32,074 nt of DNA from Streptomyces sp. SID14478 (GCF_010548525.1 NZ_JAAGMG010001141.1:1-32074); one strand, 5' to 3'. Positions 14,370-22,206 are shown, counted from the first letter of the stretch. Notes: generated by a model from the sequence alone, not told the origin. Program-made: numbers and translations.

Positions 14370-14718
14370 GTCCCGTCCCTTCGCGCGCGAACCGTGCACT
14401 GCCGCGGTCGCGTCCGCGCCGGCGGCCACGATCCCCTGGGCCACATCTTTCCTTGAAGCGGCCCGAATCCGTGAAACGGCCTGGTTCCGTGAAACGGCCC
14501 GACCCCGCGCCGCCGTTCGCGGAAATGCACGAGGGCGACCTGTGGGTCCTGCGTGTCCTGTGGGTCACCGACCTCCCATGTCGGTGCTCAACTCCCGCCT
14601 CCGCCACGGCCACCGGCCCCGCCCTGCTTCACGCGCGGCGAACGCGGGCCGCGGAGCCGGGCCACAGGCGCGATCATGGGACGCGCAGGACACACCGCGA
14701 GACAGACAGGAACAGACG
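14370..14718. other. Non-coding divergent promoter region (349 bases)
   Basis: I see no gene here: the open frames crossing it have poor codon bias and no ribosome-binding sites. It holds three 18-bp tandem repeats at 14451-14504 and a TGTGGGTC pair near 14540-14570. The region separates the RNA-ligase-fold gene (minus) from the hypothetical gene at 14719 (plus), so both promoters should lie here. Confidence 0.6.
14451..14504. repeat. Three tandem 18-bp repeats (iteron-like)
   Basis: Three exact-period units begin at 14451, 14469 and 14487. Units two and three share the 13-mer CCGTGAAACGGCC; unit one has CCTTGAAGCGGCC. Each core is itself a small inverted repeat (CCGT-GAA-ACGG). Strict 18-bp phasing in an intergenic region suggests cooperative binding of a regulator, but slipped-strand duplication is an alternative. 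Confidence 0.75.
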
Positions 14719-15090
14719 ATGACTCTGCAGGAAGGCCAGCGGGTCAAGCTGGCCGGTGACCTCCGCCTGACCGACCCGTCCGAGGAGACCGAGGCGGCCA
14801 TCGGCATCCTCTCCCTCGCCGCAGGCACCCCGGGAACCGTGGACCATGTCACCGAGCAGACCGGCGAGACCCCCGAAGCCGCCGAGTACGGACGCCTCGC
14901 GTCGCTCCTGGACTCCTACGGCGACACCATGCCCCCGGAGAGCAAGAAGCAGCTCGAACAGAAGATCGCCGCGCTGGAACCGGCCTGGACCGCTTTCCGC
15001 GAACAGGGACCCCGCGTGCGGGTGCGGGTCCGCTTCGACAACGGACTCGTCCTCGACAGCTCACCGCAGCACCTCTTCGTTCCCGCCTGA
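14719..15090 (+). CDS. Hypothetical protein, possible SH3-like barrel
   Basis: A 123-residue cytoplasmic protein that I do not recognise. Two basic beta-rich segments, EGQRVKLAGDLRL...GTPGTVDHV at the N terminus and VRVRVRFDNGLVLDSSPQHLFVP at the C terminus, resemble halves of an SH3/KOW-like barrel. They are separated by an acidic helical insert (GRLASLLDSYGDTMPPESKKQLEQKIAALEPAWTAFREQG). ATG 14719 has AGGA at suitable spacing; the longer frame starting at 14368 crosses the repeat region and is unlikely. It converges with the methyltransferase gene. Confidence 0.75.
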   Translation: MTLQEGQRVKLAGDLRLTDPSEETEAAIGILSLAAGTPGTVDHVTEQTGETPEAAEYGRLASLLDSYGDTMPPESKKQLEQKIAALEPAWTAFREQGPRVRVRVRFDNGLVLDSSPQHLFVPA

Positions 15091-15159
15091 ACGATGCCAC
15101 CGCCGCAGCGGCGGAGGCGATCGTCCAGGAACGCGCGAGGCGCTCTCCCCGCGCTGTCG

Positions 15160-16011
15160 CTACGGGCGCAGTGCGGAGATCAGTCCGCCGGGCCCTTCCG
15201 CGCGTTGGGGCGGGCTAGTCATCGGACGGCCGTAGGCGGCAGCGCACTCGCGCAGGGTGTGGCTGCCGGCCTCCCATCCGTGTCCGGCCAGCCAGCTCAC
15301 CGGGTCGTCGGGCATCTCCGAGACCCACATGGACACCGCCGATCCCGGCGCGGCGTCGACGCCGAAGCGCTCGATCACGCCGCGCGAGCCCAACGTCAGC
15401 CCCATCCGACTGCCTGCCGCCGACTGCGCGCCGATCCGGGCCAGCAACAGCTCCACCGCGTCCTCGGGCAGATAGATCAGCAGGCCTTCGGCGATCCACA
15501 CGGTCGGCTCCGTCGGGTCGTGCCCTGCCTCGGCCAGCGCGCTCGGCCAGTCCTCCCGCAGGTCCACCGCGACGGTGATCCGCTCGCAGCGGGCGACGGC
15601 CCGCTCCCGGCGCAGCACCGAAGCCTTGAAGTCCAAGGGCTCGGCGGTGTCGACCTCGAACAGCCGGGTGCCCTCGGGCCAGTCCATCCGAAAGGCCCGG
15701 CTGTCCATGCCGGCGCCGAGCAGCACGACCTGCCGGACCCCGGAGGCGGTGGCCTGCCGCAACAGGTCGTCGAGGAACTTCGTCCTGATGACGATGGAGA
15801 GCGCCAGGCCCGCCCGGCGGCGCCTGTCCGCCTCGTCGTCCGGCGGTGGCGACGACGAGGGTCCCCGGCCGCCTGCGGTGGCGAAGGCCTGCGCCAGGGG
15901 ATCGCGGAACAGTGCGTCCGCGCGCTCGCTCTCCCGCGCCCGTACCTTCGCCACTCCGACCGCCGTCGCCCACACGCCCGACGGCTGCACCCGCTCCTGC
16001 TCCTCAGTCAC
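15160..16011 (-). CDS. SAM-dependent methyltransferase, TIGR00027/LCM family
   Basis: A 283-residue class I methyltransferase. Diagnostic segments: TAVGVAKVRARESERADALFRDPLAQAF at the N terminus, VVLLGAGMDSRAFRMDWPEGTRLFEVDTAEPLDFKASVL (the SAM-binding motif with the GAGMDSRA hallmark), ITVAVDLREDWPSAL and WIAEGLLIYLPEDAVELLL. This family (Pfam Methyltransf_7/LCMT type, abundant in Streptomyces and mycobacteria) may act on small molecules; no substrate can be read here. Start is GTG 16011. No operon partner is obvious. Confidence 0.92.
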   Translation of the reverse strand: MTEEQERVQPSGVWATAVGVAKVRARESERADALFRDPLAQAFATAGGRGPSSSPPPDDEADRRRRAGLALSIVIRTKFLDDLLRQATASGVRQVVLLGAGMDSRAFRMDWPEGTRLFEVDTAEPLDFKASVLRRERAVARCERITVAVDLREDWPSALAEAGHDPTEPTVWIAEGLLIYLPEDAVELLLARIGAQSAAGSRMGLTLGSRGVIERFGVDAAPGSAVSMWVSEMPDDPVSWLAGHGWEAGSHTLRECAAAYGRPMTSPPQRAEGPGGLISALRP

Positions 16012-16118
16012 GGCGTCAGCCTAGAGGAGCGATTTCGCGGTGCATCGTCCGCGGTCCCGGTCCGTGCGCAGGCCCCTGCACTTGCGTCGGCCGGGGACGA
16101 AGCGGTCGAGCGGGAGCG

Positions 16119-16580
16119 TCAGTCGCCGGTGACGGTGTAGCGGCTGGTGACGGCAACGCGGTTGAAGGCGTTCATCACGGTGGTGAGCCAGGCGACGGCG
16201 GAGATCTGTTCCTCGGTGAGCGAGGTGGCCGCGGCGGCGTAATCGGCGTCGCTCACGTGCCCGTCGGCGATCCGGGTGATCGACTCGGCCAGGCGCAGGG
16301 CGGCGCGCTCGGTGTCGGTGAAGTAGCCGGTCTCCGCCCAGGCGGCCAGGACGGCCAGGCGGTCGGGGTTCTCGCCCTTCTTGAGGGCGTCGCGGGTGTG
16401 CATGCGCAGGCAGAAGGCGCAGCCGTTGATCTGCGAGGTGCGGAGCTTGACCAGCTCCAGCAGGAGGGGGTCGAGGCCGGCCGCGGCGGCGCCCTCCTCC
16501 GCTGTGGCGGACAGGGCGATCAGCGCCTTGTAGCTGGACGGGTGCTGCTTGCTGATGTTGACACGGGGGGTGTTGTTCAT
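16119..16580 (-). CDS. Carboxymuconolactone decarboxylase/AhpD-like protein
   Basis: A 153-residue all-helical protein with the AhpD-type redox motif C54-A-F-C57-x3-H61 (INGCAFCLRMHT), preceded by LVKLRTSQ. This marks the AhpD/alkylhydroperoxidase branch of the CMD family rather than true decarboxylases, so a role in peroxide reduction or thiol redox is likely. GAGGAACC precedes ATG 16580. It lies 123 bases downstream of the MDR oxidoreductase on the same strand, so co-transcription is possible. The gap carries a 20-bp tandem repeat. Confidence 0.9.
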   Translation of the reverse strand: MNNTPRVNISKQHPSSYKALIALSATAEEGAAAAGLDPLLLELVKLRTSQINGCAFCLRMHTRDALKKGENPDRLAVLAAWAETGYFTDTERAALRLAESITRIADGHVSDADYAAAATSLTEEQISAVAWLTTVMNAFNRVAVTSRYTVTGD

Positions 16581-16630
16581 GGTTCCTCGATGGTGGGGAG
16601 CCGCAGCGTTCCAGGCAGCGGCGCAGGGTG

Positions 16631-16670
16631 GATGGTTGGGGCGTGGGGCAGATGGTTGGGGCGTGGGGGC
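16631..16670. repeat. Two 20-bp tandem repeats upstream of the AhpD-like gene
   Basis: Two adjacent 20-base units starting GATGGTTGGGGCGTGGGG differ only in their last two bases. They lie 50-90 bases upstream of the AhpD-like start, between it and the MDR gene. They could be a regulator site or a slippage product of G-rich DNA. Confidence 0.65.
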
Positions 16671-16703
16671 GGGCCCGCCCGGGGTGGGGTGGGCCCCTTC
16701 TTT

Positions 16704-17627
16704 TCAGTCGTCTCCGGTGACCCGGATGATCGTCTTGCCCGGGGTCCGCTTGTCCGGGGCGAACGCGGCCGCCGTCTCGGCGAGCGGCCGGACGGCGCCG
16801 ACGAGCGGCTTGAGGCGCCCCTCCCGCAGCCGCTGGGCGAGGTCGGCGAGCCGGACCCGGTCGGGTTCGACGACGAAGAAGACCGCCCGCCCCTCGCGGG
16901 GATGGACGGTGACGGGTTCGGCGATGGTCACCAGGGTGCCGCCGAGGCGGACCAGGGCGGTGGAGCGTTCCAGGATCTCGCCGCCGATCACGTCGAACAC
17001 CACGTCGACCTCGCCGACGTCCTCCAGGCGCTCGGCCTGGAGATCGACGAAGGCGTCCGCGCCCAGGCCGAGAACGGTGTCACGGTCCGCCGCCCGCCCG
17101 GTGCCGATCGTCCGGGCGCCCGCCTCGCGGGCCAGCTGCACGGCGAGGGAGCCGACACCGCCCGCGGCGCCGTGGATGAGCACGCTCTGACCGGCGGTCA
17201 GGCGGGCGTGGTCGAACAGTGCCTGCCAGGCGGTGAGCCCGGAGATCGGCAGCGCGGCGGCCGTGACGTGGTCGATGTCGGCCGCGAGGGGCGCAAGATT
17301 GCGGGCCTCGACCGCGGTGTACTGGGCCAGCGAGCCGTTGCGGGCCCAGTCGGTCAGCCCGAACACCCGCTGCCCGACCGTCAGGCCGGTGGTGCCGTAG
17401 CCCAGTGCGGTGACCACGCCGGAGAGCTCGTGCCCGGGCACGCTCGGCGTGCGGTCACGTCCGGCCCGGTCGGTCCAGGTGCCGGGCCAGTCGAGCTCGC
17501 CCGGGGTGAACCCGGCGGCGTGGACCTGCACGATCACGTCGTTCTCGGCGGCATGCGGAGAAGGCAGCTCGGTGAGGGCCAGGCCGCTGATGCCTGCGTC
17601 ACGGTCCTGGACAGTGATGGCTTGCAT
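16704..17627 (-). CDS. NADP-dependent quinone oxidoreductase-like MDR protein
   Basis: A 307-residue medium-chain dehydrogenase/reductase without the structural or catalytic zinc Cys/His set, so of the zeta-crystallin/quinone oxidoreductase type. It has an N-terminal catalytic domain (VIVQVHAAGFTPGELDWPG, PSVPGHELSGVV), then the nucleotide-binding motif AAGGVGSLAVQLAREAGARTIGTGR, and ends PGKTIIRV. It should reduce quinones or enones with NADPH. I chose ATG 17627 because AAAGGAG lies upstream; the longer open frame to 17762 has no support. The ribosome-binding site sits in a potential hairpin. Confidence 0.92.
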   Translation of the reverse strand: MQAITVQDRDAGISGLALTELPSPHAAENDVIVQVHAAGFTPGELDWPGTWTDRAGRDRTPSVPGHELSGVVTALGYGTTGLTVGQRVFGLTDWARNGSLAQYTAVEARNLAPLAADIDHVTAAALPISGLTAWQALFDHARLTAGQSVLIHGAAGGVGSLAVQLAREAGARTIGTGRAADRDTVLGLGADAFVDLQAERLEDVGEVDVVFDVIGGEILERSTALVRLGGTLVTIAEPVTVHPREGRAVFFVVEPDRVRLADLAQRLREGRLKPLVGAVRPLAETAAAFAPDKRTPGKTIIRVTGDD

Positions 17628-17634
17628 GGAGGGG

Positions 17635-17650
17635 CTCCTTTGAGAAGGAG
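17635..17650 (-). promoter_or_regulatory. Hairpin overlapping the MDR ribosome-binding site
   Basis: On the minus strand CTCCTT, loop CTCA, AAGGAG, with the second arm being the Shine-Dalgarno sequence of the MDR gene. The 6-bp stem could mask the ribosome-binding site and so tune translation. Stem length is modest, so it may be incidental. Confidence 0.35.
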
Positions 17651-18118
17651 GCGTACAGGAGACTGGCATCGCGCGTTGCGGAGCGCGGGCCTCGACCTCA
17701 GGAGGTCGATCGCCCGCCCTGACCGGCTTCGGCGCCATCCGGCCGCATCCGCCCTCGCACACAGCCGTGGACGGACACCAGCCGACGCAGACGCCTTCGT
17801 GGTCACGCCTACGACACTAAGAACAAAACGACCCAAAAGTCTGGGCCACTTGCACCGCCGTTCAATGGGCCATTTATCGGAGCGCACTTTCCCGGCATAT
17901 CGATAGTTTTAGCCGGAAGTGCCCGAGTCTCGCACTCGGCGGGGTGCGAGAGGCGGTGTGCATCCACACACCGCGAGATGGGCGTATCGCCCGGCACCCT
18001 GAACGAGGTGTGGGCGCGCGGCGATCCGCCCGCGGTGGTGCTCCAGGACCGACGCTGAACCAGCTCCGGCACGCGTCGCACGGTGTGACGTCCCCGTAGA
18101 TCCCCCGCACCCCGCCCG

Positions 18119-18174
18119 CAGGTCTTCCTCCCCACGGAGAGTCCTTCAGGTCTTCCTCCCCACGGAGAGTCCTT
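18119..18174. repeat. Perfect 28-bp tandem duplication
   Basis: Two head-to-tail identical copies of a 28-base unit starting CAGGTCTTCCTCCCCACGGA, at 18119-18146 and 18147-18174. It lies 39 bases past the EEP gene stop in its direction of transcription. A perfect duplication of this length suggests a recent event. Confidence 0.9.
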
Positions 18175-18212
18175 GGGGAAGGCTCGCCACGATCTCCGCG
18201 AGGCGCCTCACC

Positions 18213-19070
18213 TCACGTGCTCGGCCCTCCCGGAATCGGCTTCAGATCGGCCTGCATCAGGTGATGGTCCGAGTACGGGCTGGGATGCACTCGGTGTGCA
18301 AGCGCGTCGATGCCCCGCAGGAACACGTAGTCGAACTTCAGGTGCCAGTCGGTGGTCGGCTCGCAGGCCGTCTCGAGAGAGGCGCGGCACTGCCGGCCGG
18401 CGGCCGTGGCCACGTCCCACATCCGGCGGAGTTCGGGGGTGCTCGGCGTCGCGTTGAAGTCGCCGAGGACGACGGCCCGTTCGTACCGGGCCACTTCGGC
18501 GGCGAGTACGGGAACCTGCGTCGCCCGCACCGCCTCCTGGCGCCGTTCGGCGAGATGGGTGGCGAAGACGCGGACGGGCCGGCCGCCGACCTTGGTGGTG
18601 ACGGCCATGTAGCCGCGGTCCTCGGACCCGCCCTCGGGGTACTCCACGACCTCGTGGTCCGTCATCGGCGCCGCCGACAAGATCGCCTGCCCGAAGCCTC
18701 CCGGACGCCAGGGCCAGCCCCCGCAACGCCCCCAATTGCGCAGCACCGAACCGTACTTGACGTGGTACGTCAGCCCGTAGAACCGCTTGAGGCGGTCCCG
18801 GATCTCCTCGACGTCCCGTACGCACGCCTCCTGGAGGCCGATGACCTGCGGCGCGTAGGTGGCGATCTCCGCCGCCCGCCCCGCGTTGTTCCCGCTCCCG
18901 CAGGGGTTGCAGATGTTCCACGTGATGACCCTGTTCGGTACGACGTCATCCGCGGCCCCGGCCGGCAGGGGCGCGGAGACCAGGGCGCCGCTCGGTGCGC
19001 TGGGGCCGATGAGCACCAGGCAGAGCGCCGCCATGGTGCCCGCCAACAACTTCGCGCCTGTGCCGAACAC
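18213..19070 (-). CDS. Secreted endonuclease/exonuclease/phosphatase family protein
   Basis: A 285-residue protein with an N-terminal signal peptide (GAKLLAGTMAALCLVLIGPSAPSGA) followed by an EEP (DNase I-like) domain. All metal and catalytic motifs are visible: ITWNIC (Asn), VIGLQEA (Glu), FATHL, LGDFNATPSTPE (Asp/Asn) and YSDHHLMQADL (Asp-His). Secreted relatives are nucleases or phosphodiesterases; substrate unknown. I prefer GTG 19070 because GGGGAGG stands 5 bases upstream; the longer ATG 19127 has no ribosome-binding site and lies directly behind a small GTGGCA-TGCCAC inverted repeat (19130-19144). Confidence 0.88.
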   Translation of the reverse strand: MFGTGAKLLAGTMAALCLVLIGPSAPSGALVSAPLPAGAADDVVPNRVITWNICNPCGSGNNAGRAAEIATYAPQVIGLQEACVRDVEEIRDRLKRFYGLTYHVKYGSVLRNWGRCGGWPWRPGGFGQAILSAAPMTDHEVVEYPEGGSEDRGYMAVTTKVGGRPVRVFATHLAERRQEAVRATQVPVLAAEVARYERAVVLGDFNATPSTPELRRMWDVATAAGRQCRASLETACEPTTDWHLKFDYVFLRGIDALAHRVHPSPYSDHHLMQADLKPIPGGPST

Positions 19071-19234
19071 CGTCGCCTCCCCGCTCCTGCGGACGGCGTG
19101 AGCCTTCCCGCCGCCCTTGGACCCCATCCGTGGCAGGTTGCCACATCCGGGCCGGGTCCGGCCCGCCGGGAGTCGGCCCGAGCGACGTCGTCTCCCTGCT
19201 TACGTCACCGGCAGCGGCACACGGCAGATGCGCC

Positions 19235-20794
19235 TCACCCGGCCGGCTCGACGGCGGGGCAACTCGCCCCGCGCGCCGGGACCTTGAGCGAGATCAGGTA
19301 GTCGTCGACCACCTTTTGGGCGCAGGGGCTGCTGGTGTACGTGCCGTGGCCCCAGCCTTGGTAGGTGTGCAGGACCGCGTGGTCGCCGAGCTGTTCGGCG
19401 ACGTGTGTGGCCCAGTTGTAACCGGCCGCCGGGTCGTGGACCGCGTTGGTCAGCAGGAGGGGGCGGCTGTGGTGCACCCGCAGTCGATGCTGCGGGTTGT
19501 TCGGCTCCGGAGCGCCCAGGCAGGCCGAGACGGACATCAGGGCGCGGGGGTAGCGCATGTCCGGCGCGATTCCGGCGATGCGGTGCAACTGCCGTGCGTA
19601 GTCCGCGTAGTTGCTGACCGGCAGCCGCCAGTCCTGGCAGAAGACCTCGAACGGGTTGGCGCCGAGGGCGGGTTCGTCCTGGTCCGTGGACTCGGCGGCC
19701 GGCCCCTCCTGTTCCGCGTTGTTCTGGCTCAATCCCTGCAGGAGCCTGCCGAGCTCCGCCCACTCGGGGTCGTAGAGCAGCTTCATCACCAGGACGTTGA
19801 GGTCGAACGGGGTCAGCGCCGTGCCGTCGTGCTGCAGTTGACCGCGCTCGGCCCGGTTCAGCAGGTCCGCCCACAGGGCCCGCACGTCCGAGCCGTGCAG
19901 GACGCAGCTCTCGGACCGCGCACACCAGGCGACGAACTCGTCGAAGGAGTCCTGCAGAGCGGCGGCCTGCGTACCGAGGAACGCGCGCGTGCCCAGACTG
20001 TGGTCCACCACCGACTCCAGGGTCAAGGCGCGCACCCGCTGCGGGTACTGCTCCGCATACTGCTCGCCGAGCAGCGTGCCGTACGAACTGCCGTGGAAGG
20101 TGAGGGACCGCTCGCCGAGTGCCGCCCTGATGGCGTCGAGGTCCTTGACCATGCTGAGGGTGCCGACGTGGTCGAAGAGCCCGTTCTCGGTGTGCCGCCT
20201 GCAGTCCTCGCGCAGAGTGCGGTTGTACGTCACCGTGGCGTCGAACGCGGCCTGGCTCGCGATGACCGTCGGTGGCCGTCTGGCGAGGAGCTTCTGCGAG
20301 CAGCGGACCGGGTTGCTCGCCCCCACGCCGCGCGGATCGAAGCTGACGACGTCGAACCGGCTGCGCAGAGTGTCGCTGAACCGGCTCATGTTGCCCTTGC
20401 CCACGATCCGCTCCACGCCCGAGTCCCCGGGCCCGCCGGGCCCGAACACCAGGGAGCCGACGCGCGCGCCGGGATCGGTGGCCTTGCGCCGGGCCAGTCG
20501 GAGGTCGAACCTCTGCCCGTCCGGCCTGTCCCAGTCCACCGGCACCGAGAGCGCACCGCACTGGGCCGAGGCGTCCTCCTCACACGGCTTCCACGTGATG
20601 TGCGAGCCCGCCCCCGCGGGCCCGGACGCCGGCGCCCCGCTCACCTCCGCGCCCTTCACTCCCCCGGGCTGCCCGCTCGCCACTTCCGCGCCCGCGAGGC
20701 TGACCAGCACGGTCAGCGCCGCGCCCCAGGCGACAGCGCACCGCCCTCCCCCACGCCTGCCGCTCCGTACTGCCGATGCCTGACCGTTCACCAC
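19235..20794 (-). CDS. Secreted alpha/beta hydrolase, tripeptidyl aminopeptidase (TAP/Slp) type
   Basis: A ~519-residue exported hydrolase. The signal segment is AVAWGAALTVLVSLAGAEVASG. Catalytic features: the oxyanion loop GPGGPGDSGVERI, nucleophile motif FHGSSYGTLLGEQYAEQYP (GxSxG), acid in LLTNAVHDPAAGYNWA and His in YQGWGHGTYTSSPC. The last ~100 residues are the TAP-like C-terminal domain. Streptomyces relatives (TAP, SlpD/E) release N-terminal peptides from secreted proteins. GTG 20794 (or the adjacent GTG 20791) follows GGAGGAG by 8 bases, which argues against ATG 20857. Next upstream is the tRNA gene. Confidence 0.92.
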   Translation of the reverse strand: MVNGQASAVRSGRRGGGRCAVAWGAALTVLVSLAGAEVASGQPGGVKGAEVSGAPASGPAGAGSHITWKPCEEDASAQCGALSVPVDWDRPDGQRFDLRLARRKATDPGARVGSLVFGPGGPGDSGVERIVGKGNMSRFSDTLRSRFDVVSFDPRGVGASNPVRCSQKLLARRPPTVIASQAAFDATVTYNRTLREDCRRHTENGLFDHVGTLSMVKDLDAIRAALGERSLTFHGSSYGTLLGEQYAEQYPQRVRALTLESVVDHSLGTRAFLGTQAAALQDSFDEFVAWCARSESCVLHGSDVRALWADLLNRAERGQLQHDGTALTPFDLNVLVMKLLYDPEWAELGRLLQGLSQNNAEQEGPAAESTDQDEPALGANPFEVFCQDWRLPVSNYADYARQLHRIAGIAPDMRYPRALMSVSACLGAPEPNNPQHRLRVHHSRPLLLTNAVHDPAAGYNWATHVAEQLGDHAVLHTYQGWGHGTYTSSPCAQKVVDDYLISLKVPARGASCPAVEPAG

Positions 20795-21032
20795 GATGAC
20801 TGCTCCTCCGGCTCGTCCGAGGAGGCGATCCTCGCCCGCCGCCGGCCCGCCCGGCATCCGGCAAGACCCCCAGTGACCCCGTAGGGGTCCGAGCCCAACC
20901 AGCCCTGAAAGGCCCCCAGTTGGGACTGGTCACACCGGCTGTGCCCGACGGCCGGGGGCCGCCCTGCGCTCGCGGCCGTGCGATATCCCGTGGCCGACGG
21001 GCAGGTGACCGTGTCAGGCTGAGGTCCGTCGA

Positions 21033-21108
21033 GGGGGCGTAGCTCAGAGGCCAGAGCGCCGGTCTCCAAAACCGGATGCCGCAGGTTCGACTCCTGCCGC
21101 CCCTGCCA
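21033..21108 (+). tRNA. tRNA-Trp (anticodon CCA)
   Basis: A complete cloverleaf. The acceptor stem GGGGGCG/CGCCCCT has a G-U at the first pair. The D-stem is GCTC/GAGC with loop AGAGGCCA. The anticodon stem is CCGGT/ACCGG with loop CTCCAAA, giving anticodon CCA (codon UGG). The T-stem is GCAGG/CCTGC with loop TTCGACT, and the discriminator is G. CCA is encoded (21106-21108). A 5-base variable loop ATGCC marks a class I tRNA. It is flanked by protein genes of no translation role, and no integrase is seen next to it. Confidence 0.93.
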
Positions 21109-21185
21109 TGGACCGTCCGCTCCGCTCAGGAGGCGGCGGGGCCGACGGCCGAGCAGGTGGCGGTCGGCGGCCGTCCGGCGGGCAA

Positions 21186-21201
21186 CCGGGCGACAGCCCG
21201 G
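21186..21201. terminator. Short hairpin after the His-rich methyltransferase gene
   Basis: CCGGGC, loop GACA, GCCCGG, just downstream of the methyltransferase stop and 78 bases beyond the tRNA end. It may end either transcript. Further hairpin potential lies at 21144-21175 (GACGGCCG/CGGCCGTC). Confidence 0.4.
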
Positions 21202-21207
21202 GAGCGG

Positions 21208-22080
21208 TCAGGGGCGGCGGGCGGCCCAGACGGAGCGCTCGGTGCGTACGGCGAGGTCGTCGCGGTGCAGGATGCTGTGCGGGCCGTCGACGTCGAGGAG
21301 TTCGTCGAGGGCGGTGAGGTCCTCGGGGCTGAGCGCGGGTGCGGCGGCGCCACGGATGCGCTGCAGGCTGCCGTGGGCGTAGCGGCCGATGGCCGCGCTG
21401 CGGTCGCCCTCGATGTCGACGGTGACGGTGCGCTTGTCCTCGACGTCGAACCCGGCGGCCGTCAGCATCGGGCCCCAGTCGGCGCCGCGGTGCGGGACGT
21501 GCTCGGCGTGGAAGCTGTCGGTCGCCCTGTGGGCGCGCTCCTCCAGCCCCGGTCGGCCTTCCGGGGCGTCGGCGGGCAGGAAGCGGGGGAAGCCGTCCAG
21601 CTCGACGACGGCGAACAGCCCGCCCGGGGTGAGGAGTTCGCGGACGCTGCGCAGCGCGCGGTCGGGGTGGGCCATGTGGTGCATCGACGCGGAGGCCCAC
21701 ACCAGGTCCGGTGTGCCGAGGTCGGGCCAGCGATCGGCGTCCAGGTCGGCCTGCACGGTGCGCACCCGGTCCGAGACGCCGCGGGCGCACGCCTTCTCCC
21801 GCAGGAGCTGCAGGTGCCCGGCGGAGGCGTCGACCGCGGTGACGTGTGCCTCGGGGAAGCGTTCGAGCAGGGCGAAGGTGCCCGCGCCGGTGCCGCAGCC
21901 GAGGTCCACGATGCGGCGCGGCTCGGCCTTCAGCGGCAGCCAGGCGGTGATGGAGGCGATGTGCTCGGCGAGGACCTCGGCGTCCAGGTCGAGGATCTCC
22001 GCCTGACCGCTGTCGTCGTGGTCCTCGTGGTGGCTGTGCGAGCCGTCGTGGTGGGGGGTGTGTGCGTGCGCTGGGGTCAT
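21208..22080 (-). CDS. Class I SAM-dependent methyltransferase with His-rich N terminus
   Basis: A 290-residue protein. The SAM motif is RIVDLGCGTGAGTFALLERFPEAHVTAVDASAGHL, with motif II/III regions PDLVWASASMHHMAHPDRALRSVRELLTPGGLFAVVEL, typical of Methyltransf_11/25-type small-molecule methyltransferases. Unusually, the first ~25 residues carry nine His (AHAHTPHHDG, SHSHHEDHDD), like a metal-binding tag. I chose ATG 22080, preceded by GTGAGG; the longer frame to 22161 runs through the promoter. A TTGCG-CGCAA inverted repeat at 22122-22136 lies upstream. It may be metal- or metalloid-related, but this is inference. Confidence 0.88.
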   Translation of the reverse strand: MTPAHAHTPHHDGSHSHHEDHDDSGQAEILDLDAEVLAEHIASITAWLPLKAEPRRIVDLGCGTGAGTFALLERFPEAHVTAVDASAGHLQLLREKACARGVSDRVRTVQADLDADRWPDLGTPDLVWASASMHHMAHPDRALRSVRELLTPGGLFAVVELDGFPRFLPADAPEGRPGLEERAHRATDSFHAEHVPHRGADWGPMLTAAGFDVEDKRTVTVDIEGDRSAAIGRYAHGSLQRIRGAAAPALSPEDLTALDELLDVDGPHSILHRDDLAVRTERSVWAARRP

Positions 22081-22121
22081 GACCTCACCGTAAGCACTCC
22101 ATGCGCCAATCGCACAGCACC

Positions 22122-22136
22122 TTGCGAGATACGCAA
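22122..22136. promoter_or_regulatory. Inverted repeat upstream of the His-rich methyltransferase (candidate operator)
   Basis: TTGCG, spacer AGATA, CGCAA, centred about 50 bases upstream of the methyltransferase ATG in a locally AT-richer stretch. Its size suits a small dimeric repressor. Confidence 0.35.
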
Positions 22137-22206
22137 ACAGGTCGCCCGATGTGCTGCTCACGGCGCAAGATCGGCCCCCGTGCCCGCGGAGGTCGACCTT
22201 TCGAGG

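Larger units (their letters stand above)
17628..18212. other. Gene-poor intergenic region (585 bases)
   Basis: Between two minus-strand genes I find no convincing gene. The part 17810-17915 is notably AT-richer than its surroundings (ACAAAACGACCCAAAAGTC, GCATATCGATAGTTTT) and may hold promoters. A 26-codon frame with good codon bias lies at 17978-18058, and a perfect 28-bp tandem duplication at 18119-18174. It could be the remains of a deleted gene. Confidence 0.6.

Noticed and set aside
15846..17906. 686-codon plus-strand open frame
   Set aside because: Antisense shadow of the methyltransferase, AhpD-like and MDR genes, which have clear motifs.
19130..20884. 584-codon plus-strand open frame
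   Set aside because: Antisense shadow of the TAP-type hydrolase, whose catalytic motifs are complete.
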